A DNA stretch of 64,000 nucleotides. It comes from Gammaproteobacteria bacterium. Its GTDB lineage: Bacteria; Pseudomonadota; Gammaproteobacteria; Steroidobacterales; GCA-2729495. Position 1 is the first letter of the stretch. Each line of letters opens with the position of its first letter. The position numbers were made by a program, and so were the translations under genes. Shown here piece after piece: positions 17,232-25,362 of the stretch. The stretch covers positions 62,001 to 126,000 of the forward strand of contig JAAERX010000051.1 in assembly GCA_024229935.1 (NCBI GenBank). Direction: 5' to 3'. The notes beneath the pieces are model-generated. The model was not told the DNA's origin. It searched no databases and was given only the letters and a program-made list of their open reading frames with translations.

Positions 17232-18380
17232 TTATCTATTTACCTGCGTTGGAATAGTAAAAAAGAATGTTGCACCTTCACTGCTTGTATACCGGTTATT
17301 GTTGTGAAACCCAAGTTCGCCACCATGAGTACGGACAATTGTTCTGCATATTGCCAGTCCCATGCCCATACCGGTCGTTTTAGTAGTAAAGAATGTATTA
17401 AATATATCTTTTGCTGCGTTTTCACTCACGCCTGATCCCTCATCTCGCACCTCAAGCCGTATCTGCTGGGGTGCGGTTAATTTGGCCCGAACGGTAATAA
17501 TACGCTTATCTGGCGGAGTATCCTGCATTGCATCCACTGCATTTCGAATAAGATTGAGGATGACTTGCTGAATTTGCACAGAATTGACATTTATTGGGGG
17601 CAAATCATCCAGGATATTCCAGTTCAGCCGTATATTATTGGCTTTGGTATCAAGCTCAGCCAGTGAGCGAATCTGGGCAGCAATTTTTTTGAGGCTTGTG
17701 CCCTCATTGATGGCTTCACCTGATTTTGTAAAGTTTCGGGTACGGCGAATGACCTCACCAGCTCGGTGAGTCTGGCTGACGATTTCCTCCAGTGCGCCCA
17801 AAATATCCTCATGGCTATCTTTGTTCTGCTTGAGAAGGCGAATTGAAGCTGCTGCGTAGTTAGCTATGGCAGTTAGTGGCTGATTGAGTTCATGTGCCAT
17901 GGCGGCTGCCATCTCGCCCATCATACTCAGGCGGCTGACATTTACCATTTCTTCACGTTGTCGCAGAGCCTGTTCTTCGACCTGACGGTGTTCAGTGAGA
18001 TCACGTATAAGACCTACAAATCTGATTAATTTACCAGAGCGAACTTCACCTACGGCTATATCTGCAGGAAATTTGGTGCCATCTTTACGCTGAGCCTGAA
18101 CCTCACGACCTTTACCGATAATTCGTTTCTTACCTGTCTTGCGGTAGCGCTCCAGATAGTCTACATGGTGAGATTTATCTGGGCCTGTCATCAACAGGCC
18201 TATACTCTGACCAACTAATTCTTCAGTGGTGTAACCAAACATATCAGTTGTAGCTTTATTGATACGCTCGATTAGGCCTTGTTCATCAATAACTATCATG
18301 GACTCAACCATGGCATCGAGTACCGGATCCAGTTGGACGGCACCTGATGGTTCAATTGGAGCTTGAGTTGTTTCAGTCAT
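17232..18380 (-). CDS. FixL-like PAS sensor histidine kinase, possibly heme-based
   Basis: A 382-residue kinase without membrane segments. A single PAS domain (about 15-130) is followed by a HisKA domain with the phosphorylated His163 in MAHELNQPLT and an HATPase domain with N box NLIRNAVDAM and G boxes DEGSGVS and GMGMGLAI. In the PAS domain, His72, Arg78 and Arg92 align with the heme ligand His200, Arg206 and Arg220 of Bradyrhizobium FixL with the same spacing (20 residues from His to the second Arg). An oxygen-sensing heme is therefore possible, though related PAS domains can keep this motif. It lies just downstream of the cox operon terminator. Confidence 0.9.
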   Translation of the reverse strand: MTETTQAPIEPSGAVQLDPVLDAMVESMIVIDEQGLIERINKATTDMFGYTTEELVGQSIGLLMTGPDKSHHVDYLERYRKTGKKRIIGKGREVQAQRKDGTKFPADIAVGEVRSGKLIRFVGLIRDLTEHRQVEEQALRQREEMVNVSRLSMMGEMAAAMAHELNQPLTAIANYAAASIRLLKQNKDSHEDILGALEEIVSQTHRAGEVIRRTRNFTKSGEAINEGTSLKKIAAQIRSLAELDTKANNIRLNWNILDDLPPINVNSVQIQQVILNLIRNAVDAMQDTPPDKRIITVRAKLTAPQQIRLEVRDEGSGVSENAAKDIFNTFFTTKTTGMGMGLAICRTIVRTHGGELGFHNNNRYTSSEGATFFFTIPTQVNR

Positions 18381-18435
18381 TATTGAAGAAGTTTATGGCA
18401 GGCTTAGAGCCTCATAAAAACATTATGCCGCTGAT

Positions 18436-18466
18436 AAAAATGCCTTGCAGGTAAGGGCTGCAAGGC
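18436..18466 (-). terminator. Rho-independent terminator of the cox operon
   Basis: A perfect 9-bp stem (18442-18450 with 18458-18466) and a 7-base loop. On the minus strand it is followed by ATTTTT. It lies between the end of ctaE at 18492 and the start of the FixL-like gene at 18380, and so separates the two transcripts. Confidence 0.8.
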
Positions 18467-18491
18467 GTCAAATGGTTGATGTCAGTACTGC

Positions 18492-19358
18492 TTAGAGCCA
18501 GTAGACAAAAATAAACAGGAATAACCAGACAACATCCACAAAATGCCAGTACCAGGCAACAGCCTCAAAGGCGAAATGATGATCAGGCTTAAAGTGTCCC
18601 CTCAGGCATCGTAGCCAGATAACGACCAGCATCGTAGCGCCTATAGTTACATGCAGACCATGAAAACCTGTCAGCAGAAAAAAGGTTGAACCATAGATAC
18701 CCGACTCCATAGTCAGGTTAAGTTCCTGGTAGGCATGAATATATTCATATGCCTGAAAGCCCATAAAAATAAAGCCTAGTATGAAGGTGGCGGCAAGAAA
18801 CATGCTCAAAATGCCACGACTGCCTTTCTGAAGTGCATGATGGGCTATTGTCAGGGTGATGCCACTAGTGAGCAGTATGGCGGTATTCAGGGCGGGAATA
18901 CCCCATGGCCCCAAAGTTTCAAATTTACCACCCAAGTCATCGGGGCCATTTGTGGGCCAGGTAGCTGTAAAGTTATTCCACAGCAATTCATTTGTAAAAA
19001 AGTTATTGCTGTCGCCACCAAGCCAGGGAACCGCAATGCCTCGCGCATAAAATAAAGCACCAAAGAATGCTGCGAAGAACATAACCTCAGAGAAAATGAA
19101 CCATCCCATGCCCATGCGGAATGAGGTATCAACTTCTGAATTGTACTGCCCGCCTTCACTTTCGTTAATAACCAGCCTGAACCAGCCAAAAATCATGAAC
19201 AGTAGTACAGCGAAGCCGATGGATAGCACAAGCGGTCCGATGCCAGAGCCATTGAGCCATATTGATGCGCCGATCATTATGCCAAACAGTCCGATAGAGC
19301 CTGTTAGGGGCCAGTGACTGCCGTGTGGTATGTAGTAGCTATTATCTGCGTGAGCCAT
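18492..19358 (-). CDS. ctaE: Cytochrome c oxidase subunit III
   Basis: A membrane subunit of the aa3-type oxidase with seven predicted transmembrane segments in 288 residues. Typical features are the N-terminal HGSHWPLTGSIGLF, the FFAAFFGALFYARG helix, the FHGLHVTIGATML segment and the C-terminal WYWHFVDVVWLFLFIFVYW. I chose ATG 19358, preceded by AGGA, rather than the upstream TTG at 19373. It is the last gene of the operon ctaC-ctaD-small ORF-ctaG-ctaE. Confidence 0.96.
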   Translation of the reverse strand: MAHADNSYYIPHGSHWPLTGSIGLFGIMIGASIWLNGSGIGPLVLSIGFAVLLFMIFGWFRLVINESEGGQYNSEVDTSFRMGMGWFIFSEVMFFAAFFGALFYARGIAVPWLGGDSNNFFTNELLWNNFTATWPTNGPDDLGGKFETLGPWGIPALNTAILLTSGITLTIAHHALQKGSRGILSMFLAATFILGFIFMGFQAYEYIHAYQELNLTMESGIYGSTFFLLTGFHGLHVTIGATMLVVIWLRCLRGHFKPDHHFAFEAVAWYWHFVDVVWLFLFIFVYWL

Positions 19359-19387
19359 AAAAAATTCCTGCAATAATATTTATGTGT

Positions 19388-19936
19388 CTATTTATTGTTT
19401 GCCAATGCGCCAGGCTTGGTAAACAGGGTGTAAGCTAGTGTAATTGTATCTATATGGGCTGGAAGATCCGGTTCTATATAAAAGCGTACAGTGAGGTTTC
19501 TTTCCTCATCTGTAGCAAATTTCTGCTCATTAAAGCAAAAACACTCAACCTTACGGAAGTATTTTGCAGCTTCTGCAGGTTGTATATCCGGGGTTGCTAT
19601 ACCTGTAATCTGAAAGCCGCTCAGGTTATGTGCGGTGTACTCGATGTCCTGCATCAGGCCAGTCTGTACCTCCAGGGTATCCCTGGCGGGGTGAAACTCC
19701 CAGGGTCCATCCTTATTAGTGCTAGCTAGCATCTCTAGCTTGATCGTGCGTGCCAGTTCTGGGTGTTCTATGATTGTGCTGGCATTACTGGCCTCAATTG
19801 GTGAGCGTATGCCGGTAACTTCACAAAAAATGTCATAAAGAGGCACCAGGGCAAAGCCGAAAGCAAACATAACCAATGCGGTGACTGCCAGTCTGGTTGC
19901 CATCGAGATTGTTGCAGATTTTTGCTGTTCAGCCAC
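19388..19936 (-). CDS. ctaG: Cytochrome c oxidase assembly protein CtaG (Cox11)
   Basis: A membrane-anchored copper chaperone that helps insert CuB into subunit I. It has one N-terminal transmembrane segment (about 12-35) followed by a periplasmic domain with the copper-binding CFCF motif in KVECFCFNEQ. The length of 182 residues is standard. The start is GTG 19936. It lies between the small membrane protein gene and ctaE, the usual place in proteobacterial cox operons. Confidence 0.96.
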   Translation of the reverse strand: MAEQQKSATISMATRLAVTALVMFAFGFALVPLYDIFCEVTGIRSPIEASNASTIIEHPELARTIKLEMLASTNKDGPWEFHPARDTLEVQTGLMQDIEYTAHNLSGFQITGIATPDIQPAEAAKYFRKVECFCFNEQKFATDEERNLTVRFYIEPDLPAHIDTITLAYTLFTKPGALANNK

Positions 19937-19949
19937 GTTAGTTTCCGCT

Positions 19950-20069
19950 TTAACCGCTTAGTCCGGTTGCAATCATGAAGCCAAAGTAGAAGGCTATGGC
20001 TATCAGCGCAAGCAATATGCCTGTACGTCTGATCCGCTTATTTTGATTATTTGTTGACGCTGTATTCAT
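19950..20069 (-). CDS. 39-residue single-span membrane protein in the cox operon
   Basis: A short open frame that fills the gap between ctaD and ctaG. It starts with ATG 20069 and encodes MNTASTNNQNKRIRR, then a hydrophobic helix (about residues 17-35), ending in GLSG. The polar, basic N-terminus suggests an N-in orientation. Small membrane proteins of this kind at this place are known in proteobacterial cox operons and are thought to help oxidase assembly, though their exact role is unclear to me. The tight spacing (11 bases after ctaD, 13 before ctaG) supports a real gene. Confidence 0.75.
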   Translation of the reverse strand: MNTASTNNQNKRIRRTGILLALIAIAFYFGFMIATGLSG

Positions 20070-20080
20070 TGTTGAATTAC

Positions 20081-21649
20081 TCAATCAACTTTTGGTGGAG
20101 TATTAAAACTATGGTATGGAGCAGGTGAAGGCAGAGTCCACTCTAGACCTTCGGCACCTTCCCACGCCTTGGCAGGTGCTTTCTGCTTACCTTTAACACT
20201 GCTTATCACGGCCCATACAAATAATAGCTGGCTGGCACCAAACAGGAAGCCACCAATACTGGAGACCATGTTGAAATCTGCAAATTGAGTGGGGTAGTCA
20301 GGTATACGTCGGGGCATGCCTGCCAGTCCCAAGAAATGCTGCGGGAAGAACAGCACATTGACAAAAACTGCTGAGGTCCAGAAATGCCACTGGCCAATTT
20401 TTTCGTTGTAGTAGTAACCCGTCCATTTGGGCAGCCAGTAGTAGGCAGCTCCCATCAGTGCAAATACTGAACCTGGTACCAGCGTGTAATGGAAGTGAGC
20501 AACTATGAAATAGGTGTCGTGATACTGGTAGTCAACAGGCACGATAGCCATCATCAGGCCGGAGAACCCCCCAATTGCAAACATGAGGATAAAGCCAATA
20601 GCAAATAGCATGGGTGTCTCAAAGGTCAGTTCACCTTTCCACATGGTTGCAAGCCAGTTAAATATTTTTACGCCAGTTGGAATCGCGATCAGCATAGTTC
20701 CCAGCATAAAGTATAGTTGGCCTGCAATCGGCATGCCGGTTGTAAACATGTGGTGAGCCCACACAATAAATGACAGGAATGCAATACTGGCGGTGGCATA
20801 CACCATTGAGGAAAAGCCAAACAGTGGTTTGCGTGAGAAGGCTGGAACGATCTGCGAGATGACCCCAAAGGATGGCAGGATCATGATGTACACCTCGGGA
20901 TGCCCGAAGAACCAGAATACATGTTGAAATAGTACTGGGTCACCGCCACCAGCTGCATTAAAGAAACTGGTGCCAAAGAAACGATCAGTCAGAAGCATAG
21001 TTACTGCACCAGCCAGTACCGGCATAACTGCAATCAGCAGATAGGCTGTGATCAGCCAGGTCCAGACAAACATCGGCATCTTCATAAGTGTCATGCCGGG
21101 TGCTCGCATATTCATAATGGTTACGATGATATTAATCGCACCCATAATGGATGAAGCGCCTAACAGGTGAACTGCAAACACCAGGAATGGGAATGAATCA
21201 CCTGTTTGCAGTACCAGTGGCGGGTAAAGAGTCCAGCCACCTGCAGGCGCACCACCGGGCAGGAAGAAGGTCAGGATCAGTAATGTGAACGCAAACGGCA
21301 GTAGCCAGAAGCTCCAGTTGTTTAAGCGTGGTAGGGCCATATCTGGAGCACCGATCATCATCGGAATCATCCAGTTAGCAAGGCCTACAAATGCGGGCAT
21401 GACAGCGCCAAATACCATAACCAGCGCATGTACAGTTACCAGGCTATTAAAGAATTGTGGGTCGATAAATTGCAGACCGGGCTGAAATAGTTCTAATCGA
21501 ATCATCATAGCCATGGAACCACCGACGAAAAACATAATCAGGCTTGTAACTAGGTACAAGGTGCCAATGTCTTTATGGTTGGTGGTAAAAAGCCAGCGCT
21601 TTAGGCCGGTAGGCTTTGTGTCATGGTCATCGTGGGTTGAGTCGCTCAT
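20081..21649 (-). CDS. ctaD: Cytochrome c oxidase subunit I (aa3-type)
   Basis: The catalytic subunit that reduces oxygen to water and pumps protons. It has 522 residues and about 12 transmembrane segments. Heme and copper ligand regions are present: VHALVMVFGAVMPAFVG, WFFGHPEVYIMILPSFG with the CuB His and cross-linked Tyr, AHHMFTTG with two CuB His, and VAHFHYTLVPG with the heme ligands. The E of GHPEVY marks an A1-type heme-copper oxidase. It starts 24 bases after ctaC, in the same operon. Confidence 0.98.
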   Translation of the reverse strand: MSDSTHDDHDTKPTGLKRWLFTTNHKDIGTLYLVTSLIMFFVGGSMAMMIRLELFQPGLQFIDPQFFNSLVTVHALVMVFGAVMPAFVGLANWMIPMMIGAPDMALPRLNNWSFWLLPFAFTLLILTFFLPGGAPAGGWTLYPPLVLQTGDSFPFLVFAVHLLGASSIMGAINIIVTIMNMRAPGMTLMKMPMFVWTWLITAYLLIAVMPVLAGAVTMLLTDRFFGTSFFNAAGGGDPVLFQHVFWFFGHPEVYIMILPSFGVISQIVPAFSRKPLFGFSSMVYATASIAFLSFIVWAHHMFTTGMPIAGQLYFMLGTMLIAIPTGVKIFNWLATMWKGELTFETPMLFAIGFILMFAIGGFSGLMMAIVPVDYQYHDTYFIVAHFHYTLVPGSVFALMGAAYYWLPKWTGYYYNEKIGQWHFWTSAVFVNVLFFPQHFLGLAGMPRRIPDYPTQFADFNMVSSIGGFLFGASQLLFVWAVISSVKGKQKAPAKAWEGAEGLEWTLPSPAPYHSFNTPPKVD

Positions 21650-21673
21650 TGTTCTGAATTCCTGAATAGGTGC

Positions 21674-22549
21674 TTACAGCGCTGCGAGTGTGTCGGTAGA
21701 TGTGGGGTTCTGGTTAGTAGGGACCAGCTGTTGGGCGGTGGAATCCCATTTGAGGTCTCCTGCCAGCCATTGTTCGTAGCGTTCTTGAGTTTCAACGACT
21801 ACAACTATGGGCATAAAGCCATGGCCACGTCCGCAGAGTTCCGCACACTGGCCTCTGAATATGCCGGTTTTTATTGCTTCAAACCAGACTTCGTTAATAA
21901 AACCAGGATTAGCATCCTTCTTAACGTAAAGCTCTGGTACCCACCATGCATGAATAACATCATTAGAGGTTAGCAGTAAGCGAATTTTTGTATCAACTGG
22001 CACAACCATTGCGTTGTTGACATTGCGGAGATAGTGATCAACGGTTGTAGGATCAATTCCTGAGTCACGTCGTGAGGCCTCATAGCTGGCTTTATCAAGG
22101 CTACTGAAGAAAAACTTATCTTCATTAAGATAGTCATAACTCCATTTCCACTGGTTTCCAGTAACCAGGATACTCATTTCTGCACCACTGGTATCTTCTA
22201 TTTTGATGATTCCACGCGCACTTGGTATGGCCATACCTATAACAATGAGTGTGGGAATGATTGTCCAGATTATTTCAGCACGGGTGCTGTGTGAAAACTT
22301 AGCAGCTTTAACGCCTTGTGATTTCCTGCAGGTTGCAAAGGTATAGAACACAAAGGCAAACAGGCCTATACAAATAATTGTGCAGATAATCAGGATCAGA
22401 CGGTGGAGCCCAAATATTTCCTCTGAAAGTGTCGATACACCGCGGGGCATATCAAGTTCCCAGGCTGCCTGTGCTTCGGGTACCAGTATGATAGTGAGCA
22501 CCATCAAAATGGTTGTAAATGCCAATGGCTTGCACAATTTAATGAACAT
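21674..22549 (-). CDS. ctaC: Cytochrome c oxidase subunit II
   Basis: Subunit II takes electrons from cytochrome c through its CuA site. It has a signal peptide ending near AQAAWELDMP, two transmembrane segments, and a periplasmic cupredoxin domain. The CuA site is visible as VIHAWWVPEL with a His, then CAELCGRGHGFM with the two Cys, Glu, His and Met. The protein has 291 residues and no C-terminal cytochrome c domain. It is the first gene of the cox operon. The heme A synthesis genes ctaA and ctaB, and a SURF1 gene, are not in the window. Confidence 0.97.
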   Translation of the reverse strand: MFIKLCKPLAFTTILMVLTIILVPEAQAAWELDMPRGVSTLSEEIFGLHRLILIICTIICIGLFAFVFYTFATCRKSQGVKAAKFSHSTRAEIIWTIIPTLIVIGMAIPSARGIIKIEDTSGAEMSILVTGNQWKWSYDYLNEDKFFFSSLDKASYEASRRDSGIDPTTVDHYLRNVNNAMVVPVDTKIRLLLTSNDVIHAWWVPELYVKKDANPGFINEVWFEAIKTGIFRGQCAELCGRGHGFMPIVVVVETQERYEQWLAGDLKWDSTAQQLVPTNQNPTSTDTLAAL

Positions 22550-23176
22550 AGCGTTGCTAACCTCTTGTATAGCCTGTCATTTTCCGAATAGGCTCTTGAT
22601 TCAGGCGAGTGCGATCAAGCCCCTTCAAACCTATAGCGGAATTGTTTAGGTAAATACCCTGAAAACAGTAGGTGGATACCGCAGCCCGTGTATTTATGGC
22701 GTGGATGGTACTGGAAGCCTGAGGCAGTCGCAAGGTGGAAAGGCTTAGCAGAAAAGTAAAAAGAACCTTTTTTGAAACAGTAGGATACAAGGATGTTTTT
22801 GGCGGGCAATGGGTGGCTTTTGCTGCATGGCTCTGATCATGTTCTAACTTGCGGGGAAGATAGGGAGTAGGATGGTGCGGGAAGTCGTGTAAAAAAGTTG
22901 TGTTATGGAGGTTTTAGAGCTCTGCAGTAGCATAACGCTTAAGTATCGGTCTGATATATTTTTTGAGGCCTTACCCGGATGATGCTCAGGGTGTCCCTTA
23001 TGGTTTTTGAATGGGTTGTATACACAAGGCTGATTTATCAGGGTAAATTTTACAATCCATTAACTGATGTGGCATGTGCGCTTCAGTGGTGCGTTTTAAA
23101 GTGTTAGCAAGAACTTGTTTAAGTTTCCATGGATGTTGTTGATGTGAAGGTCAGTACCTTCAAAGGAAGAACGGGA
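22550..23176. other. Intergenic region upstream of ctaC and the lipoprotein gene
   Basis: This 627-base stretch has no convincing gene. It separates the divergent ctaC and lipoprotein genes and must hold promoters for both. I looked for FNR or FixK boxes (TTGAT-N4-ATCAA) and found none with the right spacing, and no strong -10/-35 pair. Small open frames on the minus strand here lack ribosome binding sites and family resemblance. Confidence 0.5.
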
Positions 23177-23677
23177 ATGAAACGAATAAGTGTAAGTGTT
23201 TCTGTGGCGGTGATGCTGTTTGCTGTAACTGCCTGTGATTCTGGTACCGGACTTTCTGGTGCAGAGGAAGATGGGCGAACACGTCTTAGTGTTAGAGATG
23301 GTTATGGCGAATTTGGTGAATACATGGTGCGCATTAATGCGATGACTACAACAAGCCTTACCCCTGAGGTGGCAAAGAGTTATGGCATTGTGCGTAGTGC
23401 TAATAGTGGACTGGTGAATCTCGTTATCCTGAAAAAGAGTTCAGATACAGCTATGGATATTCCGATAACGGGTGATGTAGAGGTATCTGCTACCAACCTG
23501 ACAGGCCAGATGAAATCAGTGAAGCTGCGTGAAATAGTTGAGGGTGAGAGCGTTTATTATTTAGCTCAGGTTTCGATAGATGATCGTGAAACTGTACACT
23601 TTGATTTCGATATACGTCCTGCTGACAGCAACAAGAACCTGCCTGTTCGGTTTAGTTACCAGTTTTACACGCGCTAA
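23177..23677 (+). CDS. Predicted lipoprotein of unknown function
   Basis: A 166-residue protein with a signal peptide ending in the lipobox-like VTAC, so probably a lipoprotein anchored by that Cys. The start ATG 23177 is preceded by AAGGAAGAACGGGA; the frame is open upstream to 23129 but without a signal-peptide-compatible start. The mature part has alternating polar and beta-like stretches and a DUF4426-like look (my best guess, low confidence): FGEYMVRINAMTTTSLTPEVAKSYGI in two pieces, and an ending in VRFSYQFYTR. Its stop lies 3 bases from the convergent rnfG stop. Confidence 0.75.
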   Translation: MKRISVSVSVAVMLFAVTACDSGTGLSGAEEDGRTRLSVRDGYGEFGEYMVRINAMTTTSLTPEVAKSYGIVRSANSGLVNLVILKKSSDTAMDIPITGDVEVSATNLTGQMKSVKLREIVEGESVYYLAQVSIDDRETVHFDFDIRPADSNKNLPVRFSYQFYTR

Positions 23678-23680
23678 TAG

Positions 23681-24337
23681 CTATTCCTTAGGTTCGTCCC
23701 GTGCAGCATGTATAACGGTGCTATTTGCCAGATAATACTTTAGCGTTGCATGGACTGTTTGGGTAACGACACGACTGGTAATGGTGGCGCCACTTATGTG
23801 GTCAATTTTTCCGCCATCTCGTCGAAGTGACCAATCTGCTGCTGTACCCAGGTCAGCACCATCAAACAGGTTTATCCAGTTAGATTTTTTGGGTTCAATT
23901 TTATCACCCAGCCCGGGTGTTTCACGATGCTCGATTGCTCGTACCCGAATAATTTTCCCCTCGTTGTTAATGCTGATTAATAGTTTGATTGGTCCGACAT
24001 AGCCCGCATCGGCAATAGCGGTTATTACAGTGGCAGTAACCTCTTGATCAAAACGTGCACGGTATGCTGGTAAAGGAGATTGGCTGCCAGGCAGAGCCAT
24101 ATCACTTAGCCAGATAACATCCAGATGTGGTTCATTATTGTGGTTATCAGGTGGTAGTACTTCGCTGATTGTTTGCATTGCATGGGCGGCCTGATTGGCG
24201 GTAATGTCCTGCTGGGTTTTTTGGGCGATAAGATTAATTATCAGCGTTGCAACTATTGCAAATATGATTAACGCTATGATGCTGCGTAATCTGTTATTAG
24301 TGCTGTTTTCTGTATATGTGTCTTTGGGCATGTTCAT
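23681..24337 (-). CDS. rnfG: Electron transport complex subunit RnfG
   Basis: An FMN-carrying subunit of the Rnf complex. It has one N-terminal transmembrane segment (about 15-35) and a periplasmic FMN-binding domain. The covalent flavin site is the SGATITS motif, with the Thr expected to carry FMN, preceded by ETPGLGDKIEP. The length of 218 residues is standard. Its start overlaps the rnfD stop by 4 bases. In related genomes rnfE follows directly; here the next minus-strand gene is 1.1 kb away and is ctaC. Confidence 0.96.
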   Translation of the reverse strand: MNMPKDTYTENSTNNRLRSIIALIIFAIVATLIINLIAQKTQQDITANQAAHAMQTISEVLPPDNHNNEPHLDVIWLSDMALPGSQSPLPAYRARFDQEVTATVITAIADAGYVGPIKLLISINNEGKIIRVRAIEHRETPGLGDKIEPKKSNWINLFDGADLGTAADWSLRRDGGKIDHISGATITSRVVTQTVHATLKYYLANSTVIHAARDEPKE

Positions 24338-25362
24338 GGTTTATTTTTATGCCCATAGATACGCGGCAGGGTATAGCGATCAATAAGTGGTGCAGCCATA
24401 TTCATCAGCAGTACTGCAAAAGCTATGCCATCAGGGTAGCTTCCCCAAGTGCGTATTGCATAGCAGAGTGCACCAATACCACAGCCATAAATTAGACGGC
24501 CTCGATCACTGGTTGCTGCTGATACCGGATCGGTAGCAACAAAGAATGCAGCAAGCATAGTGCCGCCACTGAAGAGTCCGATCAGGGGTGAAGGTTGGGT
24601 AGATGAATCATTGATATAAAAAATTCCGTATAGCAAGGTCATAGTTGCAAGCATGGCGAAAGGTATCTGCCAGCGTATGACCTTTTTTGCTAGCAGCCAT
24701 AGTCCGCCAATCAGTGCAGCAATATTAATCCACTCCCAGCCTCGACCAGCAAGCCAACCAAATGAATTCTGATTCAGAATTTCATTAATAGTGTGCATTT
24801 GTATAAGTTGCATCTTGATGTTGTCCAATGGAGTTGCGCCGCTGAGTGCGTCAGTTATCAACTCGTGCGATGGCCTGCCATGCAAAAAGATATCAAACGT
24901 ATACATAAAGCCTGCTGTGGTCTCAGCCGGTGTGGGCCATTTGGCCAGATACTCAGGAAATGAAATCAGCACTACTACGTAACCAACCATAGCTGGATTA
25001 AATATGTTGTAGCCAAGGCCGCCATACAGATGTTTGGCAAATACAATGGCAAACAGGCAGGCACACGCAGTAACCCACCAAGGCATAAGTGGTGGTATTG
25101 CCAGAGCAATAAGCAAAGCAGTTATGAGTGCGCTGCCATCATTGGCATACATCATGACTGGTCGCTGTCGTAGATAGAGCGCAATTACTTCAAGCAACCA
25201 ACACAATAGACATGCAAAAATTGTATTTATTAATATTCCAACACCAAGGAACCATGTGCTTAATGCCAGAGTAGGTAAGAGAGCGATTAGTACTCTGCGC
25301 ATCATGATGGCCACTGAATTTGCACCAAGCCAGTGAGGCGCTGCTGTGTGTGCAAATTTCAC
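24334..25362 (-). CDS. rnfD: Electron transport complex subunit RnfD
   Basis: An integral membrane subunit of 342 residues with about nine hydrophobic segments. The flavin-attachment motif SGATPL is present near residue 180, whose Thr carries FMN in other RnfD proteins. The FNPAMVGYVV segment and the C-terminal ATDPVSAATSDRGRLIYG stretch are family features. It overlaps both rnfC (4 bases) and rnfG (4 bases), so translation of the three is probably coupled. Confidence 0.96.
   Translation of the reverse strand: MKFAHTAAPHWLGANSVAIMMRRVLIALLPTLALSTWFLGVGILINTIFACLLCWLLEVIALYLRQRPVMMYANDGSALITALLIALAIPPLMPWWVTACACLFAIVFAKHLYGGLGYNIFNPAMVGYVVVLISFPEYLAKWPTPAETTAGFMYTFDIFLHGRPSHELITDALSGATPLDNIKMQLIQMHTINEILNQNSFGWLAGRGWEWINIAALIGGLWLLAKKVIRWQIPFAMLATMTLLYGIFYINDSSTQPSPLIGLFSGGTMLAAFFVATDPVSAATSDRGRLIYGCGIGALCYAIRTWGSYPDGIAFAVLLMNMAAPLIDRYTLPRIYGHKNKP

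Noticed and set aside
22595-22617. FNR-like TTGAT and ATCAA halves near ctaC
   Set aside because: The halves are 13 bases apart, not 4, so they do not form an FNR or FixK box.
22557-22790. 77-residue minus-strand frame upstream of ctaC
   Set aside because: No ribosome binding site and no recognisable domain. It is kept only as part of the intergenic region.
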